Assembly (NCBI GenBank): GCA_027487905.1
Contig: JAIYCR010000051.1
Span: 1 to 64,000 of the forward strand
From: Rubrivivax sp.
GTDB taxonomy: Bacteria > Pseudomonadota > Gammaproteobacteria > Burkholderiales > Burkholderiaceae_C
Direction of reading: 5' to 3'
Length of the DNA: 64,000 bases
The notes beneath the pieces are model-generated. The model saw nothing but the letters and a program-made list of their open reading frames with translations. It made no database searches and was not told where the DNA came from. This document shows positions 38,453 through 48,387 of the stretch, in pieces; the stretch's first letter is position 1; every line of letters starts with the position of its first letter. The position numbers were made by a program, and so were the translations under genes.

Positions 38453-39550
38453 ATGCCAGCCCCGCACCGCCACGCCACCGATGCGCTGATGCCCGACGCC
38501 CCGAACCCTCACAACGCCCGGCTCGACGCCCGGGGCCCGCAGCACGGCACCGACGCCGGCCGCCGTGCCTGGCTCGCGCGCGGGCTGGGCCTGGCCGGCG
38601 CCGTCGGCCTGGGCAGCGTGGCCGGCCTGCCCGGCATGGCCCGAGCACAGGCCGCCTGGCCGTCCCGCCCGGTGAGCACCATCGTGCCCTTCCCGCCCGG
38701 GGGCGGGACCGACACCTTCGCGCGGCCGCTGTTCGCCGCGATGAGCCGGGGAGGCCGGCAGTTCCTGATCGACAACAAGGGCGGCGCCGGCGGAACGCTG
38801 GGCGCGGGCCTGGCGGCCAAGGCCGCACCCGATGGCTACACCTGGTTCATGGGCGCCGTGCACCACTCCATCGCGCCGGCGATGTACCCACGCCTGGACT
38901 ACAACATCGAGACCGATTTCATCCCGGTGGGCCTGATCTCCAGCGTGCCACAGGTGATCGTGGTCAACCCGCAGAAGGTGTCCGCCCGCACGCTGCCCGA
39001 ACTGCTCGCCTTCCTGCGCGCCAACCCGGGCAAGCTGAACTACGGCTCGGCCGGCAACGGCACCTCGCACCATCTGGCCGGAGAGCTCTTCAAGCAGCAG
39101 ACCCGCACCTTCATCACCCACATTCCCTACCGCGGCGCCGGCCCTGCGCTGCAGGACCTGATCGCCGGACAGGTCGACCTGATGTTCGACGGTCTGGCCT
39201 CGTCAGCGGTGCACATCCGTTCGGGCCGCCTGCGGGCGATCGCGGTGGCCTCGGGGCGCCGCGCGCCGGGCTTTCCCGACATTCCCACCGCCGGCGAAGG
39301 TGGTGTTCCCACTTACGACGTCGCCACCTGGTACGGCCTGTGGGCGCCCAAGGGCACGCCCGCGGCCATCGTCACGGCCATGCAGGGCGAGCTGCGCCGC
39401 ACGCTGCAGTCCGATGAGCTGCGCACCACCTGGACGAGCCTGGGCACCGAGACGCCGGACCTCTGGGGCGACGCCTTCGGCCGATTCGTCGGCCAGGAGA
39501 TCCAGCGCTGGTCGGCCGTGGTCAAGGCCTCCGGCGCCAAGCTCGACTGA
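38453..39550 (+). CDS. Bug/TctC-family periplasmic receptor (first copy)
   Basis: 365 residues. AGGAGA lies four bases before the ATG. The leader is long, with a twin-arginine-like GRRAWLARGLGLAG at about residue 36 and cleavage after ARA near 65. The mature part shows Bug-family blocks VSTIVPFPPGGGTDTFARPL, NKGGAGGTLGAGLAAKAAPDGYT, YGSAGNGTSHHLAGELF and HIPYRGAGPALQDLIAGQVDLMFD. No TctA/TctB genes are adjacent, so it may feed a distant membrane pair. The MatB-like gene 42 bases downstream suggests malonate or a related dicarboxylate as ligand. Confidence 0.85.
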   Translation: MPAPHRHATDALMPDAPNPHNARLDARGPQHGTDAGRRAWLARGLGLAGAVGLGSVAGLPGMARAQAAWPSRPVSTIVPFPPGGGTDTFARPLFAAMSRGGRQFLIDNKGGAGGTLGAGLAAKAAPDGYTWFMGAVHHSIAPAMYPRLDYNIETDFIPVGLISSVPQVIVVNPQKVSARTLPELLAFLRANPGKLNYGSAGNGTSHHLAGELFKQQTRTFITHIPYRGAGPALQDLIAGQVDLMFDGLASSAVHIRSGRLRAIAVASGRRAPGFPDIPTAGEGGVPTYDVATWYGLWAPKGTPAAIVTAMQGELRRTLQSDELRTTWTSLGTETPDLWGDAFGRFVGQEIQRWSAVVKASGAKLD

Positions 39551-39592
39551 ACCTCCGACCCGCGCGCGGTCGCCCGCGCGCATCCGCTTCCC

Positions 39593-41143
39593 ATGCACCA
39601 AGGCAACCTCTTCACCGCATTGCGCCAGGCCTTCCCCGCCGACCTGGACGCCACCGCCATCGAGACCTGCGACACCGCCCGGCCGCTGTACTACACCTGG
39701 CGCGACCTCGACCGGGCCAGTGCCCGCATCGCCAACCTGCTGGACTTCCTGCAGCTGCCCGCCGGTGCGCGGGTGGCGGTGCAGACGGAGAAATCGGTGG
39801 AGGCGCTGCTGCTGTACCTGGCCGTGCTGCGCGCGGGGCTCGTCTACCTGCCGCTGAACAGCGCCTACCAGGCCGACGAGCTGCGCTACTTCATCGGCAA
39901 CGCGGAGCCCAGCGTGGTGGTGTGCAGCCCGCGCAGCTTCGGCTGGGTTGGGCCCATCGCCTTCCAGGGCGGCGTCGCGCATGTGTTCACGCTCGGCGAG
40001 GAGCGCGACGGCAGCCTGCTCGACCGGGCTGCGGTGCATCCGGACGAACACGCCGCCGCCGTCCGGCGGGCCGACGACCTGGCCGCCATCCTCTACACCA
40101 GCGGGACCACCGGGCGCAGCAAGGGGGCGATGCTCAGCCACGGCAACCTGCTGTCCAACGCCCGCGTGCTCAAGGAGCACTGGGGCTGGCGCAGCCCCGC
40201 GCAAGGTGGCGACGTGCTGCTGCACGCCCTGCCCATCTTCCATGTGCACGGGCTGTTCGTCGCCTCGCACGGGGCGCTGCTCAACGGCTCGAAGATGCTG
40301 TGGTTCAACCGCTTCGACCCGCGCCGGGTGGCCGAGCGCCTGCCCGAGGCCAGCGTCTTCATGGGCGTGCCCACCCTCTACACCCGGCTGCTGGCCGAGC
40401 CGGCCTTCACCCGCGAGCGCTGCGCGGGGATGCGCCTGTTCATCAGCGGGTCCGCGCCGCTGCTGCCCGAAACCTTCAATGCCTTTCGCGAGCACACCGG
40501 CCACACCATCCTCGAGCGCTACGGCATGAGCGAGACGGTGATGCTCACCTCCAACCCCTATCGCCCCGAGGACGGCGAGCGCATCGCCGGCACCGTCGGA
40601 CGGGCATTGCCGGGTGTCCAGCTGCGGGTGGTCGACGAACGGGACCAGCCCTGCGCCACCGGCGAGATCGGCGGCGTGCAGGTCAAGGGCCCCAACGTGT
40701 TCCGGGGCTACTGGCGCATGCCGGAGAAGACGGCCGAGGACTTCACCGCCGACCTGTGGTTCCGCACCGGCGACGTCGGGCGGGTGGACGATCGCGGCGT
40801 GCTGACCATCGTCGGGCGCAGCAAGGACCTCATCATCACCGGCGGCTACAACGTCTACCCGGCCGAGGTCGAGGCGCTGCTCAACGAGTTGCCGGGCGTC
40901 GCGGAGAGCGCGGTGGTGGGCGTCGCCCACCCCGACTTCGGCGAAGGCGTGGTGGCCGCCGTGGTGCCCCGGGCCGGCCAGGCGCCGGATGGCGCGGCAC
41001 TCATCGCCGCCATGAAGGCCCGGATCGCGGCCTTCAAGGTGCCCAAGCGGGTGTTCGTGCTGGACGAACTGCCCCGCAACGCCATGGGCAAGGTGCAGAA
41101 GAACCGGCTGCGCGAACAACTGGCCGACACCTTCGTGCGTTGA
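39593..41143 (+). CDS. matB: Malonyl-CoA synthetase-like AMP-forming ligase (MatB family)
   Basis: 516 residues, adenylate-forming (ANL) enzyme. The P-loop is YTSGTTGRSKGA, with LPIFHVHGLF, SGSAPLLPETFNAF, ERYGMSETVMLTSNPY, WFRTGDVGRVDDRG and the C-terminal Lys in PRNAMGKVQKNRL. The ERYGMSE...SNPY-x-GERIAGTVGRALPGV run is the form seen in malonate-CoA ligases, which bind the second carboxylate with an Arg; length is right (about 505-515). It would convert malonate (or methylmalonate), ATP and CoA to the thioester. It pairs with the upstream receptor gene. Other short dicarboxylates are possible substrates. Confidence 0.8.
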   Translation: MHQGNLFTALRQAFPADLDATAIETCDTARPLYYTWRDLDRASARIANLLDFLQLPAGARVAVQTEKSVEALLLYLAVLRAGLVYLPLNSAYQADELRYFIGNAEPSVVVCSPRSFGWVGPIAFQGGVAHVFTLGEERDGSLLDRAAVHPDEHAAAVRRADDLAAILYTSGTTGRSKGAMLSHGNLLSNARVLKEHWGWRSPAQGGDVLLHALPIFHVHGLFVASHGALLNGSKMLWFNRFDPRRVAERLPEASVFMGVPTLYTRLLAEPAFTRERCAGMRLFISGSAPLLPETFNAFREHTGHTILERYGMSETVMLTSNPYRPEDGERIAGTVGRALPGVQLRVVDERDQPCATGEIGGVQVKGPNVFRGYWRMPEKTAEDFTADLWFRTGDVGRVDDRGVLTIVGRSKDLIITGGYNVYPAEVEALLNELPGVAESAVVGVAHPDFGEGVVAAVVPRAGQAPDGAALIAAMKARIAAFKVPKRVFVLDELPRNAMGKVQKNRLREQLADTFVR

Positions 41144-41675
41144 GGGGAAGGGGGCGTGGGGCCCTGCCGACGAACGGGTAAGCGAAGGCCGCAGCCGTGA
41201 CCATCGGCAACCGGCCGGCGCCGCGCCACACCGGAGGTAACAAAGGAGCTTCCGCGGCGCCGGGCCGGCGGCTTCAATCCGGTTCCCCGGCACCGACCCC
41301 GAACCCTGCACGGCCCGCCATGTCGACGAATTCTCGCCAGGCTTGCGCTTCCCCCTCCGGCGGCACCGGTGCCGACTTCCAGGCGCGCCTGGCCGGCCGG
41401 CGTCGCCGGCTGCGGCGCAGCGTGCTGCTCACCGCCGTGCTGTACGCCGCCACGATCACCGCGCTGACGCTGCTGCCCGGTTGGGTGATGTCACGCTAGT
41501 CCGATCGCCCCGGACACGGCGCCGGGATTGCCCTGCGGGGAACTTCACCGGCATCAGGGATTCTGCTGAGGCAGCCGGCAAGGCGCGACACAATCCGCCC
41601 CGGTCGACGACCCGTGCGGGGCCCCGCCCGCCCGCCATCGCCCCAACCCGCCCTCTTCAGCCCAGGAGCCCCTTC
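41144..41675. other. 532-bp interval with no confident gene
   Basis: Between matB and the potF-like gene. It contains GGAGGTAACAAAGGAG near 41235-41250 without a start codon at a useful distance, and a candidate 59-codon reading frame at 41320-41499 (listed separately). GACACAAT near 41589 could be a -10 for the next gene. No RNA gene, repeat array or terminator with a T-run is visible. Confidence 0.5.
41320..41499 (+). CDS. Possible 59-residue single-helix membrane protein
   Basis: The frame reads a polar N-terminus (MSTNSRQACAS), an arginine-rich stretch (LAGRRRRLRRS), then one hydrophobic helix (VLLTAVLYAATITALTLLPGW), ending VMSR. Positive-inside charge and a single helix are plausible for a real small membrane protein. 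Against it, no Shine-Dalgarno is present and no family is recognised. Confidence 0.3.
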   Translation: MSTNSRQACASPSGGTGADFQARLAGRRRRLRRSVLLTAVLYAATITALTLLPGWVMSR

Positions 41676-42863
41676 GTGACCCCTTCGCGCCCCGCCATTG
41701 CCGCCCGGTCCTCCGCCCCGGCCCGCCGTTCCGCCCTCGCCGGCCTGACCCTGGGCGCGCTGGCTCTGGCCGCCAGTGCCCTGATGCCCACGGCAGCCCA
41801 GGCCCAGGCGGCCGCCGCGCCGGCCGGCTCGAAGGTGCTGAACATCAACAACTGGGCCGACTACATCGGCCCGGACGTCATCCGCAACTTCGAGCGCGAG
41901 ACCGGCATAAAGGTCAAGTACGACGCCACCATCGAGAGCAACGAGACGCTGCATGCCAAGCTGGTCGCGGGCCGCACCGGCTACGACATCGTCGTGCCGG
42001 GCGCGCACTTCGCCGCCAAGCAGATCCCGGCCGGCATCTTCCAGCCCCTGAACCGCGAGCTGCTGCCCAACTGGAAGAACCTCGACCCGGCCATCCTGGC
42101 CAAGATGGCCGAGGCGGACCCGGGCAACAAGTTCCTCGTCAACTGGATGTGGGGCTTCGTCACGGTGGGCATCAACGAGGAGAAGGTCAAGGAGGTGCTG
42201 GGCAGCACCCCGATGCCGGCCAACCCGCTGGACCTGGTGTTCAAGCCCGAGTTCTCCAACAAGCTCAAGAGCTGCGGCATCCATGTGCTCGATTCGGCCA
42301 GCGAGGTCGTGCCGGTGGCCATGATCTACGCCGGCAAGGACGGCTTCAGCACCAACCCCAAGGACTACGACGCCGCCCGCCAGGTGCTGATGGCCGCGCG
42401 TCCGAACGTCACCCGCATCTTCTCGCCCGGCCCGATCAACGACATGGCCTCCGGCTCGATCTGCGTGTCGCTGGGCTACTCGGGCGACTTCAACATCGCC
42501 AACCAGCGCGCCAAGGAAGCCAAGAAGCCCTTCACCATCAAGCCGCTGATCCCGCCGAGCGGCGCCACCATGTTCCTGGACAGCATGGCCATTCCGAAGG
42601 ACGCGAAGAACGTGGCCAACGCCCACGCCTTCATCAACTACATCCTGCGGCCGGAGGTGCATGCGTCGCTGACCAACACCGTCTTCTACGGCAACCCGAA
42701 CGCGGCTTCCAAGCAGTTCGTCAAGCCCGAACTGGCCGGCAACCCCACGATCTTCCCGCCTGAAGCCGAGATCAGGAAGCTCGCGGTGATGAAGGACCTG
42801 CCCAACGACGCGCGCCGGGTGCAGACGCGTGTGTTCACCGACTTCAAGGCCAACCGCAAGTAA
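41676..42863 (+). CDS. PotF-type polyamine ABC transporter binding protein
   Basis: 395 residues from GTG at 41676, fixed by AGGAG at 41664-41668 with a seven-base spacer. Signal peptide about 1-45 with a basic start and cleavage after AQA. The mature protein begins KVLNINNWADYIGPDVIRNFERETGIKVKYD, the PotF/SpuD pattern, and has YDIVVPGAHFAAKQI, LVNWMWGFVTVGIN and the aromatic/acidic pocket region SGSICVSLGYSGDF and LDSMAIPKDAKN. The ligand is likely putrescine or another polyamine. No PotG, PotH or PotI genes lie nearby, so it is an orphan receptor here. Confidence 0.87.
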   Translation: MTPSRPAIAARSSAPARRSALAGLTLGALALAASALMPTAAQAQAAAAPAGSKVLNINNWADYIGPDVIRNFERETGIKVKYDATIESNETLHAKLVAGRTGYDIVVPGAHFAAKQIPAGIFQPLNRELLPNWKNLDPAILAKMAEADPGNKFLVNWMWGFVTVGINEEKVKEVLGSTPMPANPLDLVFKPEFSNKLKSCGIHVLDSASEVVPVAMIYAGKDGFSTNPKDYDAARQVLMAARPNVTRIFSPGPINDMASGSICVSLGYSGDFNIANQRAKEAKKPFTIKPLIPPSGATMFLDSMAIPKDAKNVANAHAFINYILRPEVHASLTNTVFYGNPNAASKQFVKPELAGNPTIFPPEAEIRKLAVMKDLPNDARRVQTRVFTDFKANRK

Positions 42864-42921
42864 GGCAGCGCCGGCGGGCGCGGACGCAGAATCGCAGGCT
42901 TCAACCTTGTCCGGAGCCCGC

Positions 42922-43926
42922 ATGACTGCCACCACCCGCCGTCACCTCATCGCATCGGCCGCCGCGCTGGCCGCCCTGGGGCCGCTGGCCCTGCAGCCGG
43001 TGCAGGCCCAGCCGGTGGCGCCGGCGTTCTCCGGCAAGACGGTGCGCCTGCTGGTGGGTTTTCCGGCCGGTGGCGGCACCGATGCCATCGCCCGGCTGCT
43101 GGCCGAAAGGCTGAAGGACGAACTGGGCGCCCCTGTGATCGTGGAGAACCGCGCGGGTGCCGGCGGCCAGCTGGCCGCGCAGGCGCTGAAGGCCGCCGCA
43201 CCGGACGGGCTGACGCTCTTCCTCACCCACGACCACACGGTGTCCATCCTGCCGCTGGTGGTCAAGACCCCCGGCTTCGACCCGGCCCGCGACTTCACGC
43301 CGGTGGCCGGTTTCGCCACCTTCGTGAACGCCTGGGCCGTGTCCGGCGGCACCCCTGCACGCAGCTATGGCGAGTACGTCGCCTGGGTGCAGTCGACCGG
43401 TGGCGGCAAGGGGGTGGTGGGCGTTCCGGCCCCCGCCTCGGTGCCGGAGTTCCTGGTCAAGGTGCTGGCCGAGCACAACCGGCTCGACCTGGTGGCCGCG
43501 CCCTACCGGGGCAGCGCGCCGATGATCGCCGACATGCTGGGCAACCAGATCGGCGCCGGCGTGGGCTCCATCCCCGACTTCATCGAGCAGCACAAGGCCG
43601 GCAAGCTGCGGGTCGTGGCGGTGATGGGCGAGCGGCGCCAGGCGGTGATGCCCGAGGTGCCCACGCTGGCCGAACTGGGCCTCAAGGGCTTCGAGGATGT
43701 GCCCTACTACGGCGTGTTCGCGCCCGCCGGCACGCCCCAGCCCGCCATCGACCAGTTCTCCAACGCACTGGCTCGGGTGGTGGAACAAACCGCGGTGCGC
43801 GAGCGGCTGACCGCCATGGGTCTCACGGTGGGCTTCATGCCCCAGGCCCAGCTGGCCGCACGCGAACGGGCCTACGCCCTCACCTGGGCGCGGGTCATCA
43901 AGGCCACCGGCTTCGTGCCGCAGTGA
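42922..43926 (+). CDS. Bug/TctC-family periplasmic receptor (second copy)
   Basis: 334 residues, normal for the family. The leader has TTRRHLIASAAALAALG, Tat-like, with cleavage near AQA at about 30. Bug blocks: VRLLVGFPAGGGTDAIARLLAERL, ENRAGAGGQLAAQALKAAAPDG, APYRGSAPMIADMLGNQIGAG, and PYYGVFAPAGTPQPAIDQF. It is only distantly like the copy at 38453, so the ligands probably differ. There is no associated TctAB pair in this stretch. It is followed 34 bases later by arfB, probably by chance. Confidence 0.85.
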   Translation: MTATTRRHLIASAAALAALGPLALQPVQAQPVAPAFSGKTVRLLVGFPAGGGTDAIARLLAERLKDELGAPVIVENRAGAGGQLAAQALKAAAPDGLTLFLTHDHTVSILPLVVKTPGFDPARDFTPVAGFATFVNAWAVSGGTPARSYGEYVAWVQSTGGGKGVVGVPAPASVPEFLVKVLAEHNRLDLVAAPYRGSAPMIADMLGNQIGAGVGSIPDFIEQHKAGKLRVVAVMGERRQAVMPEVPTLAELGLKGFEDVPYYGVFAPAGTPQPAIDQFSNALARVVEQTAVRERLTAMGLTVGFMPQAQLAARERAYALTWARVIKATGFVPQ

Positions 43927-43960
43927 GGCCTGGCCCCGGCGCCGCCCCTGCCACCCCGCC

Positions 43961-44365
43961 ATGCAACGGCCCATCGACATCCTCGAGCACGAGGTGGTGA
44001 TCACCGCCATCCGCGCCCAGGGCGCGGGCGGGCAGAACGTGAACAAGGTGTCCAACGCGGTGCACCTGCGCTACGACCTTCACCGCGCCACGCTGCCCGA
44101 GGCGGTGCGCGAGCGGCTGCTCGCCCGCTCCGACCAGCGCATCACCCGCGACGGCGTGGTGGTCATCAAGGCCCAGTCGTCGCGCAGCCTGGAGGCCAAC
44201 CGCGAGGACGCACTGGACCGCCTGCGCGCGCTGGTGGCCGAGGCGGCCGAGGTGCCGGTGCAGCGCCGCCCCACCCGCCCGACCCGCGCCTCCCAGCGCC
44301 GGCGCGTGGACAGCAAGGTCAGGCACGGACAGGCCAAGGCCCTGCGCGGCCGCGTCGAGCCCTGA
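43961..44365 (+). CDS. arfB: Alternative ribosome-rescue factor ArfB (YaeJ)
   Basis: 134 residues. A peptidyl-tRNA hydrolase domain with the catalytic GGQ in RAQGAGGQNVNKVSNAVHLRYD and a basic C-terminal tail (QRRPTRPTRASQRRRVDSKVRHGQAKALRGR) that enters the empty mRNA channel of stalled ribosomes. It releases nascent chains on non-stop messages. Length and domain order match YaeJ/ICT1, and it lacks the codon-recognition domains of RF1/RF2. Confidence 0.92.
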   Translation: MQRPIDILEHEVVITAIRAQGAGGQNVNKVSNAVHLRYDLHRATLPEAVRERLLARSDQRITRDGVVVIKAQSSRSLEANREDALDRLRALVAEAAEVPVQRRPTRPTRASQRRRVDSKVRHGQAKALRGRVEP

Positions 44366-45769
<1,404 letters not shown>

Positions 45770-45772
45770 CGC

Positions 45773-48013
45773 TCAGTACTGCAGCCGCGCGTACTGCGTG
45801 CGCTGGGCGGCCTCGCGCGCCTGGCCCAGCGTGACGATGCCGCGCCCGGCCAGCAGCGGCAGCAGCTTCAGGAACACCTCGGCGGTGACCATCGCATCGC
45901 CCAGGGCGGTGTGGCGGCCGTGGATGGCCACGCCCAGCCGCTCGGCGATGGCCTCCAGCGCATGGGATGGCTGCTCCGGATGCGCCACTGCCGACAGCAG
46001 CAGCGTGTCCAGCACCGGCTGGTCGAAGCGCACGCCGGTGCCGGCCTCCTTCAGTTGCAGGAAGCGCATGTCGAAGGCCGCGTTGTGGGCGACCAGCACG
46101 GTGTCGCGGGCAAAGGCGTGGAAGGCGGGCAGCACCTGGGCCAACGTGGGCTGGCCGACCACCATCGAAGGCGTTATGCCGTGGATCGGGATGCCCGCGG
46201 GCGGGATGTCGCGCTGCGGATCGACGAGCTGCTCGAAGCTCTCCTGGCGGCGCAGCTTGCCACCGACGATGCGCGTCGCCCCGATCTGCAGGATCTCGTC
46301 GCCCTGTGACGGGTTCAGGCCCGTGGTCTCGGTGTCGAACACGGTGTAGGCCAGGTCGGCCAGCGGCGTGTCGGCCAGGTCATGCGCCTGCGGGCTGGCC
46401 GCGAAGAGGTCGAAGTCGTAGTACTCGGGCCGGCTCGCCGGGCGGGCAGGCTCGGCGGCCGCAGCCCCCTCGGGCTCGCCGGCCAGCGGCAGCAGGAAGC
46501 GGAAGAAGGCTTCGTGGCGCGTGCGTTCACGCTCGAACCAGAACGCGCCGCCGTGGCGGTCCACGACGTCGCGCACGCTCAGCGCGGTGCCGGTGCCGGC
46601 ACCGGGGCTTGCTGCCGTGCTGACCATGGGGTCGAGCTCCCAGCTCATCACGGTCTCGGTGCTCATCGCCTGGCCGGCCCAGACGAGATCGAGGTGGGCC
46701 CGGGCCGCACCACCGGTGCCCTCCGGTCGCTCGGCGCGACTGAGTCGCAGGCTCAGGCGCCGGATGCCGAACTCATCGTGCAGCCGCCCGCCGAGGAAGC
46801 CCAAGGCCTGCAGCAGCGAGAAGCTGTCCACCCGCAGCCAGAGGTCGGCGGGGGCCTCGTCCACCCGCACCTGCAGCCCGTCCAGGGACTGCAGCCTGCG
46901 CGCGGCGGCTGCGGCCAGGTCCCGGCCGCGCATGTCCGACAGCGGCCAGCGCGTCCCGGGGTTGCCGGTGGTCTGGCGGGACACCTCGCGCAGCCGGTCG
47001 GCCATGCGCGCCACTTCCTCGCGGATCACCGCCTGGAAGCCTTCCCGGCTGCGGGCATCCAGGTCGGGCAGTTCGAGCATTTCCACCGCCGCCTGCAAGG
47101 CGCCCAGCGAGGCCCGGCTGCCCTCGGACAGGCGCTCGAGCTGGCGGTCGCGTTCGCTGTCCTCCTCGAAGCTGCGGGTGATGTTCTGCAGCATCAGCAC
47201 GAAGCCGTTCAGGGCCGGCAGCGCACTGGCTGCCGGCGTTTCCTTCCCGTCCAGCACCGATCGGACGGGCGCCATCTGCACGCTCAGCAACTGGCCGCCC
47301 GGGGTGGTGGTGACGAACTGCACCGCCGGGTCGGCGGCGCCGCGTTGAAGCCGCTCGACCACGCCCTGCAGCGCGTGGTCGACGAGCGCGCGGTCGAGCA
47401 CCGCGTGGATGGATCGGCCCAGGCCGAGCAGCGCATGGCCGCCGCCGGCCAGGTCGGGCGCATCCGACAGCGCCCTGAACTGCTGCCTGGCCCGGCTGTT
47501 GTAGAGCAGGATGCGGCCGTCCAGGTTGCACACCACCACCGCCTGGGTCAGCTCGGACATCAGCGCGGCCAGCCGGTTGCGCTCCTGCTCGATGTCGCGG
47601 CTGGCCTCGCGCACCTGCCGCTGCATGTCCTCGCGCAGCGAGCGGCGCTCGGCGGCCAGGGCCTGCACCACCTCGAGCAGACCATCGGCAGCGACGTGAC
47701 CCACCGGCTCGGGCAGCGGTGCATCGAACGCCGCCACGACGACCCGCGCCCGCTCGGCCAGCCGCCGCGGCGCCGCGATCAGCGCTTCATGCAGACGCAG
47801 TCCGAGCACGCCCAGCGCGAGCGATGCGCCCGCCCAGGCCAGCACCACCACCGCCAGGCGCGGCTCCAGAAACCCGACGAGCGCCGCCCGGTCGGCGCCG
47901 TCGGCACTCGCCCCCAGGAAGCCCAGCACCAGCAGCAGCCCCGCACCCAGCACCGCTCCGGGAACCAGCGCCCAGGGCCACCGGGCCGCGGCTGCCGCGC
48001 CCAGGCGGGTCAT
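45773..48013 (-). CDS. Membrane-anchored degenerate histidine kinase fused to a DnaQ-like 3'-5' exonuclease
   Basis: 746 residues. Two N-terminal helices (about 14-35 and 52-75), a HAMP-like/coiled-coil region, a PAS domain at about 150-265 (LTQAVVVCNLDGRILLYNSRA), then a kinase-like region at about 285-500 that has lost key residues: the H-box is SEGSRASLGALQAAVEM with no His, and the N-box LQALGFLGGRLHDE has no Asn, although GTGTALSVRDVVDRHGG keeps the look of a G2 box. Residues about 555-725 form a complete DEDDh exonuclease (VFDTETTGL, LVAHNAAFDMRFL, GRHTALGDAMVTAEVF). It is translationally coupled (ATGA) to the receiver gene. It may sense a signal through its PAS and control nuclease activity; its substrate is unknown. 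Confidence 0.8.
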   Translation of the reverse strand: MTRLGAAAAARWPWALVPGAVLGAGLLLVLGFLGASADGADRAALVGFLEPRLAVVVLAWAGASLALGVLGLRLHEALIAAPRRLAERARVVVAAFDAPLPEPVGHVAADGLLEVVQALAAERRSLREDMQRQVREASRDIEQERNRLAALMSELTQAVVVCNLDGRILLYNSRARQQFRALSDAPDLAGGGHALLGLGRSIHAVLDRALVDHALQGVVERLQRGAADPAVQFVTTTPGGQLLSVQMAPVRSVLDGKETPAASALPALNGFVLMLQNITRSFEEDSERDRQLERLSEGSRASLGALQAAVEMLELPDLDARSREGFQAVIREEVARMADRLREVSRQTTGNPGTRWPLSDMRGRDLAAAAARRLQSLDGLQVRVDEAPADLWLRVDSFSLLQALGFLGGRLHDEFGIRRLSLRLSRAERPEGTGGAARAHLDLVWAGQAMSTETVMSWELDPMVSTAASPGAGTGTALSVRDVVDRHGGAFWFERERTRHEAFFRFLLPLAGEPEGAAAAEPARPASRPEYYDFDLFAASPQAHDLADTPLADLAYTVFDTETTGLNPSQGDEILQIGATRIVGGKLRRQESFEQLVDPQRDIPPAGIPIHGITPSMVVGQPTLAQVLPAFHAFARDTVLVAHNAAFDMRFLQLKEAGTGVRFDQPVLDTLLLSAVAHPEQPSHALEAIAERLGVAIHGRHTALGDAMVTAEVFLKLLPLLAGRGIVTLGQAREAAQRTQYARLQY

Positions 48014-48387
48014 GGCCGGCCGAGAGCCAGCAGGCGGCGCACCTCGGCGGCCAGTTCCTGCGTGGCGAAGGGTTTGGTCATGTAGGCATCCGCGCCGAGC
48101 GCCAGCCCCTTGGACACGTCCGTGTCGCGGCCCTTGGCCGTGAGCATGAGGATGCGCACCGAGCCCAGCGCGTCGTCGCCGCGCACGGCCTGGCAGACCT
48201 CGAAGCCCGACAGGCCCGGCATCATCACGTCCAGCAGCACGAGGTCCGGCCGCTGCGCCCGGATGGTGGCCAGGGCTTCGGGCCCGTCTCGCGCCACCAG
48301 CACCCGGTGGCCCTCGCGCTTCATCAGGAACTCGAGCGACAGCAGGATGTTGGGCTCGTCGTCGGCGACGAGCACGGTGTGGGTCAT
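48010..48387 (-). CDS. Stand-alone receiver-domain response regulator
   Basis: 125 residues from the ATG at 48387. CheY-like: acidic pair in VADDEPN, phospho-acceptor Asp in DLVLLDVMMPG, Thr/Ser in MLTAKG and Lys in MTKPF. No output domain, so it acts by protein contact or as a phosphate relay. Its start overlaps the stop of the symporter-kinase gene and its stop overlaps the start of the pseudokinase-exonuclease gene, so it likely receives phosphate from the former and may act on the latter. Confidence 0.9.
   Translation of the reverse strand: MTHTVLVADDEPNILLSLEFLMKREGHRVLVARDGPEALATIRAQRPDLVLLDVMMPGLSGFEVCQAVRGDDALGSVRILMLTAKGRDTDVSKGLALGADAYMTKPFATQELAAEVRRLLALGRP

Noticed and set aside
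48010-48387. The receiver gene as the CrbR/ErdR DNA-binding partner of the symporter-kinase
   Set aside because: It ends right after the receiver fold, with no LuxR-type helix-turn-helix, so it cannot bind the shared GTCAG motif itself.
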